The position numbers and the translations under genes are program-made. Positions 27,831-41,224 of a DNA stretch of 64,000 nucleotides are shown one piece after another. Position 1 is the stretch's first letter, and each line of letters opens with the position of its first letter. The notes beneath the pieces are model-generated. The model was not told where the DNA came from and did not search any database. It worked only from the letters and a program-made list of their open reading frames with translations. Source of the DNA: Trichoplax adhaerens (lineage: Eukaryota > Placozoa > Uniplacotomia > Trichoplacea > Trichoplacidae); NCBI RefSeq assembly GCF_000150275.1, contig NW_002060972.1, forward strand, positions 252,500 through 316,499. The letters run 5' to 3'.

Positions 27831-28317
27831 CTGGCATTAAGTCAAAATCGATCTAAATATACAATTCTTCCCCAGTCCAGCCATTCTAGAAAACTGGCGG
27901 TAGGGTACAATATACACGTATATGCAAAATCGACGTGGATAGTACAGTACCCTACAGGAGGGCAAGATACCACCGCGCTAACTTGCTGCGCACGGTATCA
28001 TCAAATACGAATTGGCCGCGTTAGTTTTCACACTTTCTGCCACCATTAGTCAACAAGGTAACGAAGAACTGGTGAATTACCTTTGTAGAGGCCTTAAGGT
28101 AAGGTAGAAGAATGCTATCATGAGTGCTATTATCGCGGTATGATAGTGACTTGCAAGAATCTGCCCATAACACAGATATTGTATGTTAAAAACCTTTGGC
28201 ATCTTGCGTCGACTCTTCCATGAGGGAAATTCATCCATTTTACGGCACCATTTTGATCGGACTGTTGAAGTTTGACATCCAATAGTGTATCGCTTTATTA
28301 ATTAATATTATCATTTT

Positions 28318-28752
28318 TATCTGCGTTCATGATCATCGGTTATTCATTTCAATTGTGCTTGATGTCGATGTAAAGGCTGCGTTGGAATTTCATTATCAAA
28401 TTCCTGTCTGATCTCTTGTGTTGTGTTTATGAACATTTTTCTTTGATGACTGACTTTAATAATGTGGAAACTTTGTCCAGTCTAGATTGTACATTCCAAA
28501 ATTGAAGGCAAGTTTAGTTGATCCAACAACGATAATCAACATTATCCGCGTTCATGATGATCGATTACTCATTTCAATTGTGCTGGATGTCGATGTATAG
28601 GCTGCGTTACAATGTTATTAACAAATTACTGTTTGATCTGTTGTAGTATTGATTTTTATGTACAGTTTTCCTTGATGACTGATTTTGGAAACTTTGTCCC
28701 ATCTAGATTGTACATTCCAAAATTGAAGGCAAGTTTAGTTGATCTAGCAATA
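28318..28752 (+). repeat. Tandem duplication just upstream of the ubiquitin-like gene
   Basis: Two copies of a block of about 215-230 bp share 'gcgttcatgat.atcg', 'tttcaattgtgct', then 'gattgtacattccaaaattg' (28491 and 28706) and 'aaggcaagtttagttgatc'. The second copy ends about 10 bp before the ubiquitin-like ATG, so the duplicated block is probably promoter and 5' leader. Confidence 0.8.
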
Positions 28753-28761
28753 GTAAGCAAG

Positions 28762-29340
28762 ATGTTCATCTACATTAAAACCTCTATGGGGAAATTAACG
28801 AGGTTAATTGTAGACCCTAGTGATACTATCGAAATGGTCAAAATGAAATACGAATTTGAAGTAGGTAAGGCGTAGATTAATTATTAGCGAAAATGACTTT
28901 AAGCTAAAGAGATTTCATCTTGAATGAATAGCAATCTGAATGCTGTTTTACCATGATTGTGCAATGAGCAGAACATAAAGTAGGCTACGGCATGATAATG
29001 TGTAGTAGAGTTGATAATTCTGCTAGCAATGGAAATGGATCTAAATTGGATCATCCAAGTAGTATTTAGATTAGCATGAAGTATTATTTAGGTACAAGTA
29101 TAAATAAGTGCATGTTGCCTACAGTCAACTCTTTCCTGTAATGATTCGAATTGCAATTCCTGTTATCATGGACAGTAAGCGTTTTCACCAATGGATGATT
29201 AACGTTATAGGAATACCTTCAGGTAAGCAACGTCTAGTCTTTGGTGGATTACGCCTAGAAGATGAGCATACTTTAGCATATTATGGTATCCAGAACGGTA
29301 AGATTGGGCATGTTTCATCTCCAATAGAAGTGGAATAGTA
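28762..29340 (+). CDS. Ubiquitin-like protein derived from a ubiquitin gene, without a diglycine tail
   Basis: Exon 1 is 28762-28864 (103 nt, ends GTA G|gtaagg) and exon 2 starts at 29211 (tatag|GA ATA CCT). Both match the UBA52-type gene at 39.6 kb exactly in length and phase. The protein opens MFIYIKTSMGKLTRLIVDPS and keeps the SDTIE..VK, QRL.F.G..LED..TL..Y.IQ framework of ubiquitin. Numbered as ubiquitin, K6, K11, K27 and K29 remain; K33, K48 and K63 are Glu, Leu and Asn. In the hydrophobic patch L8 is Ser and I44 is Val. At the position of the next ubiquitin intron a good donor remains (AAC G|gtaaga at 29297). No clear third exon follows; read through, the frame stops at position 76 as ..PIEVE with no Gly-Gly. 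It may be an expressed non-conjugating ubiquitin-like protein or a decaying duplicate. Confidence 0.65.
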
Positions 29341-29548
29341 TATCACATTATTCAATAACGTATCTTTATTACAAAATCTATAGAGACAACCTTATTTTTG
29401 ATGCTTACGTTAACGGGAAAATGATATGAAGATGCAAATTGGAATAGGCTTGTTTCTATAGTAAGAATGAGAGAAAGCAAGAGTGTCTTATACACTAATA
29501 CCTAATGTTCGATGAATTGGTTTGACTGAGCATTGTACATGTCCATAA

Positions 29549-29558
29549 AATAAATAAA
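29549..29558 (+). terminator. Candidate polyadenylation signal
   Basis: Overlapping AATAAA hexamers lie about 210 bp after the ubiquitin-like stop. They would place the transcript end before any distant third exon. Position is the only evidence. Confidence 0.35.
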
Positions 29559-29559
29559 A

Positions 29560-31399
29560 GTATAAAACACTTTTGGACTGATAAACGAAAGTTGCCGCAA
29601 ATCTTCATGGTTATTTTTCGTTGATCAAATATTGACCCGCTAATAGATGTAAGATCGTATTTAGTTTTGATAATTTCTCATCATGCCATTTGTTGGTATT
29701 GTATCTCATTTAGTATCGCATAAGATTATAATCACTTATCAGGCGTGTATTTTGAACATCCGAAACCCTATCGAAAGTAAAAAGAAGTGAAAGACATTTG
29801 CAAAGTTGGTGTAGAATTAATCGATTACTCGTTGTAACGATAAATTGCTGTTGCGGAAAATTATTCCCTTGACCAACTAGTACACGAGCGAGTAAATTAG
29901 TAAAAACTAAGATAGCTGCCAATCCGATTATTCTGATATCGAAGGATGTTGTGACAAAACTGCTATTATGAACAAAATCGCTTTCGAGGATCACTTTTAT
30001 TCAGGAAAGACTCTCGTAAAGTTTATATTTGCAATGACGAATGGCGATGACCAGCTAATATACGCACCAGTAAGTTATTTAAATAAAATACACGGTATTT
30101 TATATCATTTCGACTATTCCGAAACCTGTAAGACATTATTACAAATTTTTTCGCGGCTCCTGCAGTAGATCTCAATTCTATCTACCACTCTGACCTGTAC
30201 TGTAGTAAACAGTCGATATCCTGAACAGAAAATTCCGTAACATTTTGTAGCGACTCCTGCAGTGGAAGATCTAAAGTCCATCTACTACTCTGATCTGTGC
30301 TGTAGTAAACAGTCGATATCCTGTACAGAAAATGCCGTAAATTGCAACTCCTGCAGGCATCCATTCCATTACTTATAGCATCCATGTTCACTGGGTAGTA
30401 ACTACGCTAGATGAGTTTAAGCTCTTCAATCTAGTGAAGCAGTCATGCAGCACAGAGATGGCAATCAGGTTATAACTTGTTCAGTAATTTCCTTGGATAA
30501 CCCATCAAATGATGATAGTAATAGCAGTACAGCATTACTAATCATAATACGCAGATATTGCAGCAAGGCTACTATATTTCTTACTCTACGAGGACATACA
30601 GGTATTGCCAGTAGTGGAGTGGATTGAAATAGAAATATCAATAACTATCTATAGTCTCCAATAGGACCGATCCATCTCGAAATGATTATGATGAAGTTGT
30701 CAAGTTAGAGACAAAATCAAGTCAATCTAATGTAGATGATTAAAGCAAATAAATTAGCCATGCAACGAAACTTTTTCACTATACTGTAGATAAGATATAT
30801 AGGTTATGTGTAGGCATATCCGTTTGAAATATTGGACCTCTTTTAATCTATTGCTGATCCAATGGTAAACCTAAATTGAGGCCATAACTGGCTATAAATC
30901 AGTGCTTACTGCAATTATGACCTATATTCAACAGGCATAGAAGATCAATTCCTCGCCAAGAGCAGTATATACGTGACATGTACACATTTCGAAATAGAAG
31001 GACAGCGGATTACAGTACTAACATGGAATATAATAATTTATTAATCTAAGAAAGGCCAGTACATACAACATCAATCACAGAACATTTTATATCAATTAGA
31101 GATCGATAGAACAAATAGATACAATCTTTCCTGAATAGGAAATGTATGCATATACGTACAGTATTACCATTCCTTTATCCTGGCTACAACGAAATTTATG
31201 GATTTATTTTAAATGAGTAAGTCCAAAGGAATAATTTATCTAATAGAGAGAAAAAATTTAAAATTGATCGCAGTACAGTTTCCTATTCCATCGTAATGAT
31301 TATTGTAATTAGTAAAGCATCCGTTCTCGTTCAAATGTATGGCCTGAAACCAAACATGCTCTCCATGACTGCATCATACCAGTAGGACATTTTTATCGC
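29560..31399. other. Intergenic interval with a short tandem duplication
   Basis: No supported gene is seen. At about 30165-30360 a unit of about 100 bp is repeated ('tgtagtaaacagtcgatatc' at 30201 and 30301, each flanked by 'actcctgcag'). An open frame at 30445-30627 contains ATIFLTLRGHTG, faintly like the ubiquitin tail, discussed under findings. Confidence 0.4.
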
Positions 31400-32986
31400 T
31401 TATAATGACGCAGTTACATTACTACTATTTAAAACTTGTGAAATCATTTCGGCAATATATTTCGCGTGGAATTTTTGAACGTAGTGCCCACCATTCCTAA
31501 ATACAATTTGCCGTGATTGACGTGTTCGTAGTTCATATAGTACGGCATCATTTTCTACGACTGAAAAAGTAAATAGAATCAATTCTGCTGGCAATAATGC
31601 AATGAGTGAAGACGGAAAATGATCCTTTTCCATGTGAAAATACGTGTAGAAGTTGCAAATCCATTTAATGTAAAATTGTTGAATCAGTTAATATTTCATC
31701 TTGTTTATGAAACTTACCTTGTCCATCACTAATCTCTGCTAATTCCTTCATGGTTTTTAATCCTAAAGTTTGACCAATTCCACTAAATATCGCATTTTCG
31801 ATAAGTGCATCATTCTTCCCGTAAGCCAAGATAACAGGAGCATTTCGATCACGAATGCATTGTAAATTCTTGGTGTGTAGTGCAAAATCAAGACTGGCAA
31901 CTATATCTTGAGTATGCTCGATTTCACCTTTGACGAATCTGCTCACTTTAAATCCAAGCATGCGATAAAAGTAAGGCAAAATCATTCCAATTATGACTTT
32001 GGTTAACCAGCAGAAATGGAGTAAGTAGGATAATAATTTCACCACTAATTGAAGTCAAATAAAGGTTAAGTTACTGAAGTAAATAAAACTCACTGTGTAC
32101 GTACGATTATTTGTTGATAGCATAATATAGAAGGCAATTTTTAACCGTAACGAAATGCAGACCTATTCGACCTAATCTACTCGTAGCTGATAATGAATTG
32201 AACACGACAGTAGACAGTAGGTATAACATCGATATTGGTAAACAGTGTGGTAGAAATTACCTGAAAATGGACTTATAGAGTGGTGAGGTCTTAGGCCAGG
32301 GCCAGATATCAGCCCAAGACTTAAAACCAAGTTTGGATGTGTAACAAGTAGGTTGGAAATAACTGTGCATGAAAAGCTATGTGCAATTGCCATATCAACC
32401 TTGTCAATATTCAAACTAGACAAAAAGTTCACCACAAAATGGACCAGGTTCATGGGGTTATATTGGAGATCATCTGGCTTTTCTGTCTCTCCAAATCCAG
32501 GAAGGTTGATCCTTATCACTCTAAATCCTTTTTGAACTAACGGAGGAGCAAGATAACGAAAGTCATAATGGTTTCCTGAAATAAAATAGCAAACAGTTAT
32601 CGACAGTTAGTACCGTCATGGATCCTTCGCCACATTGTTCAAGTGTTGAACAGTATTTCTGGCGATGTGTACGTTATTTTAAGGATCGTGTACAATATTG
32701 GCGTCGGGCATGACAATGATGAACAGAGTTATAAGTTTGCATTAAATACAACTGATTAAATTCTTATTTTATCATTGATGAAGATTGATCATTTACCAGG
32801 GCATCCGTGCATGGCTATAATAATTCGAGATCCTGTAGGATTTTCGTCCGTGTAGCTAGCCTTAAAATGGCGGACAGAAGTAATACCCATATTTTGGGTA
32901 CTAACTTGAGTGTATTTTACCTCTGGATCCGATGGTGTAGGTAAATCGTACTTGTCATTTTCTTGTTGATGCGTGTTGCTTGACAT
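31400..32986 (-). CDS. Alpha/beta-hydrolase paralogue 1 with altered nucleophile elbow
   Basis: Four exons: 32797-32986, 32261-32575, 31718-32044 and 31400-31560 (190, 315, 327 and 161 nt; 330 aa). All introns are phase 1. The start reads MSSNTHQQEN. HGCPG.HYDFRYLAPPL forms the oxyanion-hole strand, INLPGFGETEKP follows, and the nucleophile elbow is A-H-S-F-S in place of the usual G-x-S-x-G. The Ser is kept but both flanking glycines are gone. The acid region reads AYGKNDALIEN and the C-terminal catalytic His sits in NGGHYVQKFHAKYIA. The pattern resembles the DUF1057-type alpha/beta-hydrolases expanded in nematodes (from memory, not searched). The substrate is unknown. It is divergent from paralogue 2 across a 969 bp spacer. 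The elbow change suggests reduced or altered catalysis. Confidence 0.85.
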
Positions 32987-33955
32987 GGCTGAGAAATTTC
33001 TAGGAATGATTGGATCAATTGTAGATCTATCTATCTTGTATATTCTACATTAATATATGTAAATGTACAATATGCTTTCTCTTGTCGGCTAGTACTTGGA
33101 ATGGATGATAGTGTAAACAGTGCGTGTATCGTGTTTAGGGTGTGTCCACTACCTAGACGACGATACTAGGAATACGTAATGTTATTGGCATCCTTGCTAA
33201 TTAATTCTTGTACGATGAAAGGAGTTTAAATTCTCATTCGTGACTAGACTTTAGCATAACATACAGTATACTATATTATTTACTGCCATGCATATGGTAT
33301 CGACTAGTCTCCTTCATCAAAATAATCGGGTTAGGGTACTTCTGATAATAAACCTTACGCTGTAGATGGGTCGTAGATCATCGAATTCGACTTGTTTCAG
33401 TCACTGTTGATCCTTGATTCGTTGGATGGTATCGTGCCATATTTAAAGCAGCAATAAAAGTAAGCTCTAACGACTGCCTTTGTAATGTCATCGAATTCTA
33501 CTTGTTTCAGTCCCTGTTGATCCTTGATTACTTGGATAATATCGTCTCATATTTAAAGCAGCAATAAAAGTAAGCTCTAACGACTGCCTTTGTAATGTCA
33601 TCGAATTCTACTTGTTTCAGTCCCTGTTGATCCTTGATTACTTGGATAATATCGTCTCATATTTAAAGCAGCAATAAAAGTAAGCTCTAACGACTGCCTT
33701 TGTAATGTCATCGAATTCTACTTGTTTTAGTCTCTGTTGATCTTTGATTACTTGGATGATATCGTGTCATATTTAAAGTAGCAATGAAAGTAAGCTCTAA
33801 CGACTGCCTTTGTAATGTACATTGACTAGGTAGGTGCAGTCGCGTATGAAATTAGAATTGCATCGACAAACTTTGATATCTTGAATTTAAACTCTCATCA
33901 ATGAGTGGTATAATCGACACTAACAGAGGCACTGGATAGCAATAACAGTAGAAGC
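32987..33955. promoter_or_regulatory. Head-to-head intergenic spacer, likely bidirectional promoter
   Basis: The spacer separates the start codons of two divergently transcribed hydrolase paralogues. Almost half is occupied by the 110 bp tandem repeat at 33378-33820. No clear TATA box could be assigned to either side. Confidence 0.5.
33378..33820. repeat. Four tandem copies of a 110 bp unit
   Basis: Copies begin 'tcatcgaattc.acttgttt' at 33378, 33488, 33598 and 33708 and end 'aagctctaacgactgcc' 'tttgtaatg'. The middle two are almost identical and the outer two diverge by several bases. The exact 110 bp period and the location inside a divergent promoter are the notable features. Confidence 0.95.
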
Positions 33956-36152
33956 ATGGCATCAAACAAGGATCAACACAACAATAATGAGTTTGAATTA
34001 CCAACACCATCTGATCCGGAGGTAAAATACACTCAAGTCAGTACTAATAATATGGGCATAACTTCTATCAACAATTTCCAAGCTGGCTACACTGACGAAA
34101 ATCCTACAGGATTTCGAATTGTTCTAGCCGTTCATGGAACTCCTGGTAAGTGATGATAGGGTATCACGGATTGATTCAATTTCAGACTGTTCCATAAATT
34201 TAACTTTTCATCAAGTTAAGAGTAATCGAAGCTAGATCCAATACTGTACACTGACCATGGTTAAAATAGGTTGGATGAGATGATCAGTATCGCTCATTAG
34301 ATGACATAATGATTACGATGATCGGTACAACAGTTTGTCTTATGAGTAAATTAAATGCATGTGATTATAGGTAGCCATCATGACTTTCGATACCTTGCTC
34401 CACCTCTGGTTCAAGCAGGATTAAGGGTTATCAGAGTTAATCTCCCTGGCTTTGGAGCTACGAAGAAACCGGATGAGCTCGTATACAATTTTAACACAAT
34501 GGCCCATTGGCTAGCTAACTTTTTATCTAGTATTAATATTCATACGGTTGATATGGCTGTTGGACATAGCTTTGGATGTGCAATCATTGCCACCTTGTCT
34601 GTTACACATCCAGAATTAATTTCAGCTTTTACACTCCTATCTACCTTTGGCCTAAGACCCCACCGCATTATTAGACCATTTGCAGGTACTACTTTGTTAC
34701 TACCTAACCAACAGCTCGAGTATTAGTTTCATGCATGCGACATTTTAGTAATTAAATAAAACGCGCTTCAAATTCGTATGGGTTTGTAGTCATTAATATC
34801 TAAAAAATGATATAATAATCGCTTTAAATAAGCATCGATTTGTAAGCAATGATACCTGAACGTTATAGGATAATATACAAGATTCTATATTAGTGAACAT
34901 CTACCTGCAAATGTTGCTATCCTGTAATTCTATAAGATAACATACAAATTTTAACTAGTCGTAATAAATGCGTCTCATAATAATTATCTTAGTCAAATAG
35001 TATTTCCTAAAAGGCTTCTATTACAAGGATTTAGTAATAGTAGAGCAATAATTAATTACTACAAGAATCTAGTCTAAAATCGAAAGTATTCCGAGCTTAA
35101 AGAGAAGTAAAGTCTCTTCTCCTCTGTGAGCTCATCTCTACAGTTCTTATAAACATTCGTTAAATCCATTTATGACAACTTGATTAATCTACAATCAGAT
35201 ATGAATCATCAAACAAAACACTTTTCTCTAATAGTACGTCATTATTTTCTACAATCGAAATCGTTCTACTAAAGATGTCACTACTCTTCCATTAACGTCT
35301 AGGCCCTTTCTTCGAAGGGTATTTTAACAACTACAGTGTTTTTAGCTACATAAATCTTGTACCATAATTAGTCAACTGGCTACTATTAGTCATCAACAAT
35401 TTCTAATATAGTAGTTAGCAATCATCTAATATTGGCTTCACGGTAATATCTATCCAAAGCAGCCTAAATATATCTAATATAGCTATCCATATATTCAAAT
35501 ATGGGTGCATTACTACACTAGTGTAAGATAACAATGCTTCTTTTTTTACTAGCGATAAAGTTGTCAGCATACCTTCTGGATCTTTCATGGGTAACCAACT
35601 TTATAGCTACCAAGATTTTAACTTGTGCTTATAGAATGGCTGGATTTAAAATGAGCAAATTTGTTGAAAATGAAATGGTACATAGTCACCAGTTGACTAC
35701 CAATATCGATTTTGACCAGCATGCCAATAATTTAAAATCCATTGGTAAAAGGAAAGTTCCTGTCATTTTAGCATACGGAAAGGATGATCCACTTATTGAA
35801 AATGAAATATTTAGTGAAGTTGGTCAAATATTAGGACTAAAAAGTATGACGGAATTAAGTGATTTAAATGGCGAACAAGGTGAGATTCATATCCCTATGT
35901 ACAATATTCAATGATTTAAACTTAAAAACTCATAAACGACTTTTAAAGTATCTTCTCATATTAAACGTACATGTCGCACCGTTTTTAATAAGGGATTGTT
36001 TTTACTTTTCAGATATAGAAAATGGAGTCATGTATGAAATACAATTAAATCAATCACGAGAAATTGTGTTTAGAAATGGTAGCCATTATATTCAAAAATT
36101 CCATGCGAAATATATTGCAAAAATTATTATACAAGTTATGAATAAGCAGTAA
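33956..36152 (+). CDS. Alpha/beta-hydrolase paralogue 2 with intact catalytic motifs
   Basis: Four exons: 33956-34145, 34371-34685, 35553-35879 and 36013-36152 (190, 315, 327 and 140 nt; 323 aa), phase 1 introns throughout. Exon 1 is about 75% identical to that of paralogue 1 (shared ELPTPSDPEVKYTQVST-like stretch). HGTPG.SHHDFRYLAPPL precedes the nucleophile elbow G-H-S-F-G-C, the canonical form. The acid loop is AYGKDDPLIEN and the histidine is in NGSHYIQKFHAKYIA, where the usual GGH is GSH. Intron 2 is 867 nt with no other feature. There is no signal peptide, so it is probably cytosolic. Family and substrate are as uncertain as for paralogue 1. Confidence 0.88.
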
Positions 36153-37216
36153 ATGATTTCATCAAATTGGATCCTCTGGTTGTGGATATAACATCAGAAA
36201 CGATTGTTTTTGCTAATTATTATAATACATGACTTTTAGATATGGATCGTTAGAAGAGGATTCATGCATGAAAAAGTTTTTATTACATTATTTGGTAATA
36301 AGAGCATAGGCCTACACTTTGTAAGATAAATGTTGCAGTAGCTCGTATAGCAAGAAAAATTTTATCTCTATTTGAAAATGTATACAGTTGTACATTCACT
36401 AAATATCTATAAGGTTGATAGATCAAGAATCTTTGAAGACGTTAGAAAATTAAGATTTGTTGAACAAAACCTTGTTTACAAAGATACAACGTAATCGATC
36501 AGCTGAGGACCTCTAATGAGAAAGAACGAGTTTACTGTACTAAACCGCTCGCATATATACTTTTCCGCGTTAATAGCTGACTGTCTTGGAATCTGTTGAG
36601 AGATCATCTCTGCAGTGCAGTATCCAGCAACTCTAAGTGATGCAACACACTGCGGCATTTACGTATCCAGTTACATCGATGTCTTTCAGTGTGTTTTACG
36701 CTTACTTTGTAGCTGAATGTGAAATTTCAGAAATGTCTGAATATACTAATAATATAGTGGGCTACTGACACTAACTCACTGTAGATCAAATTATAACCCC
36801 CTAGTTGTATTATTCCACATGATCTATATTGTCAACCTCAAAGTAATCATTATTATTGATTGCAATACTTAGCCAATTTACGCTTCATTGTTATGATTGG
36901 TGTTCAAATCGGCAATTTTTATGTCGATTTTCAATGCAATTGTATGACTTTATCGAGTTTACCCACCCTGTACTATGGAATAGCAAGTTTCGGCCATTTT
37001 GATCAGACGGCAAGGTAATGCACGCTGCAGAGCACAGGTCTAAATTAGCCAACGATAAGCATCTTGGAATATAGTGTATATGCGTCTAATCATATGTAAA
37101 AATAGATATTTGGCTAACAGTAATTATCATGGAAGCTCTCAAATCCTGTATAAGCAAAACATGTTTGGCACAATTTAGTAGTGTACAGAATACTGGTTTA
37201 GACTATGCCTGTTCCA
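36153..37216. other. Intergenic, no recognised feature
   Basis: AT-rich sequence after hydrolase paralogue 2. Short open frames (for example 36476-36658 on the minus strand) have no splice or similarity support. Confidence 0.4.
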
Positions 37217-37380
37217 GGTCAGGGCTTCGCTGAACTAGCTCAAGAGCTAAAAGCGAGCTTTCGACAGCCAGGTTCAATTTAAACAGACGCATAGACGTTG
37301 GTCAGGGTTTCGCTGAACTAGCTCAAGAGCTAAATGCGAGCTCTCGACAGCCTGGTTCAATTCGGACCGATGTTGGTCCA
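37217..37380. repeat. Two copies of an 83 bp unit with tRNA-like elements
   Basis: Copies start 'ggtcaggg.ttcgctgaact' at 37217 and 37300. Each contains 'actagctcaagagct' (resembling an A box), a GAGCT/AGCTC hairpin with a 7-nt loop, and 'ggttcaatt' (resembling a B box). A full tRNA fold cannot be drawn, so this may be a degraded tRNA-derived SINE fragment or coincidence. Confidence 0.5.
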
Positions 37381-38165
37381 TTTTTTAAGTTTGCTATTCT
37401 GCTTCTACGGAGAAATGGACATTTCAACGAAAAACAAGGGAGAGCTATCCATGATAACCCATGATTCATGAAAGGGTTAAAGCCACAAGTAGAAGTCCTT
37501 GCCGTTGCCATGGCATTCGTGCTAAGCTGCAGTATTAGTACGGTATAGCTAATGCAATTTCTATATATTATATAGTATACATAAAGTAGCAGCCGATTTT
37601 TTTGTAATGCCATCACGGCCACGGAGAGTTTTTTTTTTGCAGCGGCTATAGTCCCTGATATAGCATATGCAAACAGAGGAATTATAGCTAACAGTCGTTC
37701 AGTATACTAAAAATGGCGGACTGACTATTTTGCATTTTGCTGGTCATCTTAACTCAGTCATATATCTGAAACGATATATGCGTTCTACTGTACTACCGTA
37801 GTATACTGTCCTGTCTGCGATTGGAGCTGCTAACAGTAGTTGGTTTTTGTACACTATGGCATACGGTTTCAATGATAGCGTAGAGTAGAAAGACCAGGAA
37901 AATGATTTTCCTTTGGCACTGCTCATAGGACATATCCTACAGTGAACAGCCTTCGGGACGGACAGACATTTAACCTCATTTCGTTCACAAATAGGTTGCT
38001 AAATACTTCGTTAGTGGATTCTGAACTGACTGATTTTTTTCTCGATGAAGTCATATTATATTGTATACCATTACCTGTTGCTAAGTTCTGCTTGGAAGCA
38101 GAGTAACTTTAGATCATCCATGTTTTTCAAATGAATACGAGTGATTAAGAAAACAGACAAGGAAG

Positions 38166-38820
38166 ATTCGTACCGAATAGTCCTTTTTGAACATGGTCGG
38201 CCTCATCAGGTATGAAAAGTCCGTCCGACAGTCCAAGACTTTTGGACATGGTCAGTAGGCCTGATCATTTTGCATAGATTTTTATACACTTCGTTTAAGC
38301 ATGTCTAACGTATCAGTAGGACAGCTTAAACGAAGTGTATAAAAAAATCTAAAATCTATCTATGCAAAATGATCAGGCCTAATGGTCAGCCGCATCAGGT
38401 ATGAAAAGTCCGTCCGACAGTCCAAGACTTTTGGACATGGTCGGCCTCATCAGATCTGAAAAGTCCGTCCGACAGTCCAAGACTGTTGAACATGGTCGGC
38501 CTCATCAGGTCTGAAAAGTCCGTCCGACAGTCCAAGACTTTTGGACATGGTCGGCCTCATCAGATCTGAAAAGTCCGTCCGACAGTCCAAGACTTTGGAC
38601 ATGGTCGGCCTCATCAGGTCTGAAAAGTCCGTCCGACAGTCCAAGACTTTTGGACATGGTCGGCCTCATCAGATCTGAAAAGTCCGTCCGACAGTCCAAG
38701 ACTTTGGACATGGTCGGCCTCATCAGGTCTGAAAAGTCCGTCCGACAGTCCAAGACTTTTGGACATGGTCGGCCTCATCAGGTATGAAAAGTCCGTCCGA
38801 CGGTCCAAGACTATTGGACT
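38166..38820. repeat. 54-55 bp minisatellite, nine copies
   Basis: The unit contains 'acatggtcggcctcatcag' then 'tctgaaaagtccgtccgac' and 'agtccaagact'. Copy 1 is separated from copies 2-9 by the inserted foldback element at 38256-38381. Copies alternate between 54 and 55 bp because of 'acttttgg' or 'actttgg'. This produces long-looking minus-strand open frames that are repeat artefacts. Confidence 0.95.
38256..38381. mobile_element. 126 bp foldback MITE with 8 bp target duplication (hAT-like)
   Basis: The ends are perfect inverted repeats starting TAGGCCTGATCATTTTGCAT. The inverted arms reach 'cttcgtttaagc' and meet at a loop of about 24 bp; the right arm has a 13 bp extra segment. The flanks are direct repeats atggtcag at 38248-38255 and 38382-38389. 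The uninterrupted minisatellite unit has one such site, so the empty site is recoverable by comparison. An 8 bp duplication and TAGG-type termini suit the hAT superfamily; there is no transposase, so it is non-autonomous. Confidence 0.85.
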
Positions 38821-41122
<2,302 letters not shown>

Positions 41123-41193
41123 AGGAGTGGATTCATCTTTTGTCGTTGTAAAGCTGTCACTGTCAAAAGATATCTCTCCAATGTTGTAATATC

Positions 41194-41199
41194 AATAAA
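41194..41199 (+). terminator. Polyadenylation signal of the ubiquitin-L40 gene
   Basis: AATAAA lies 72 bp after the stop codon and is followed by a GT-rich stretch ('cttgtgtttcgcgaatgttg'). Confidence 0.75.
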
Positions 41200-41224
41200 A
41201 CTCTTGTTCAATTAAAACTTGTGT

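Larger units (their letters stand above)
18600..28310. other. Gene-poor interval
   Basis: I found no exon chain in either strand over about 9.7 kb. Open frames here are short, lack consistent splice borders and resemble nothing I recognise. The interval includes the promoter side of the IGFBP-Kazal gene, the tandem repeats near 23.0 and 27.5 kb listed separately, and a C12 A7 homopolymer run at about 25921-25938. Undetected small exons or noncoding RNAs remain possible. Confidence 0.4.

Noticed and set aside
27900-27960. Short inverted repeat GTAGGGTAC ... GTACCCTAC, possible tiny MITE
   Set aside because: Only nine-base arms and no target duplication seen.
33378-33820. CRISPR-like spacing of repeats
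   Set aside because: The 110 bp units are contiguous without unique spacers, and the genome is eukaryotic.
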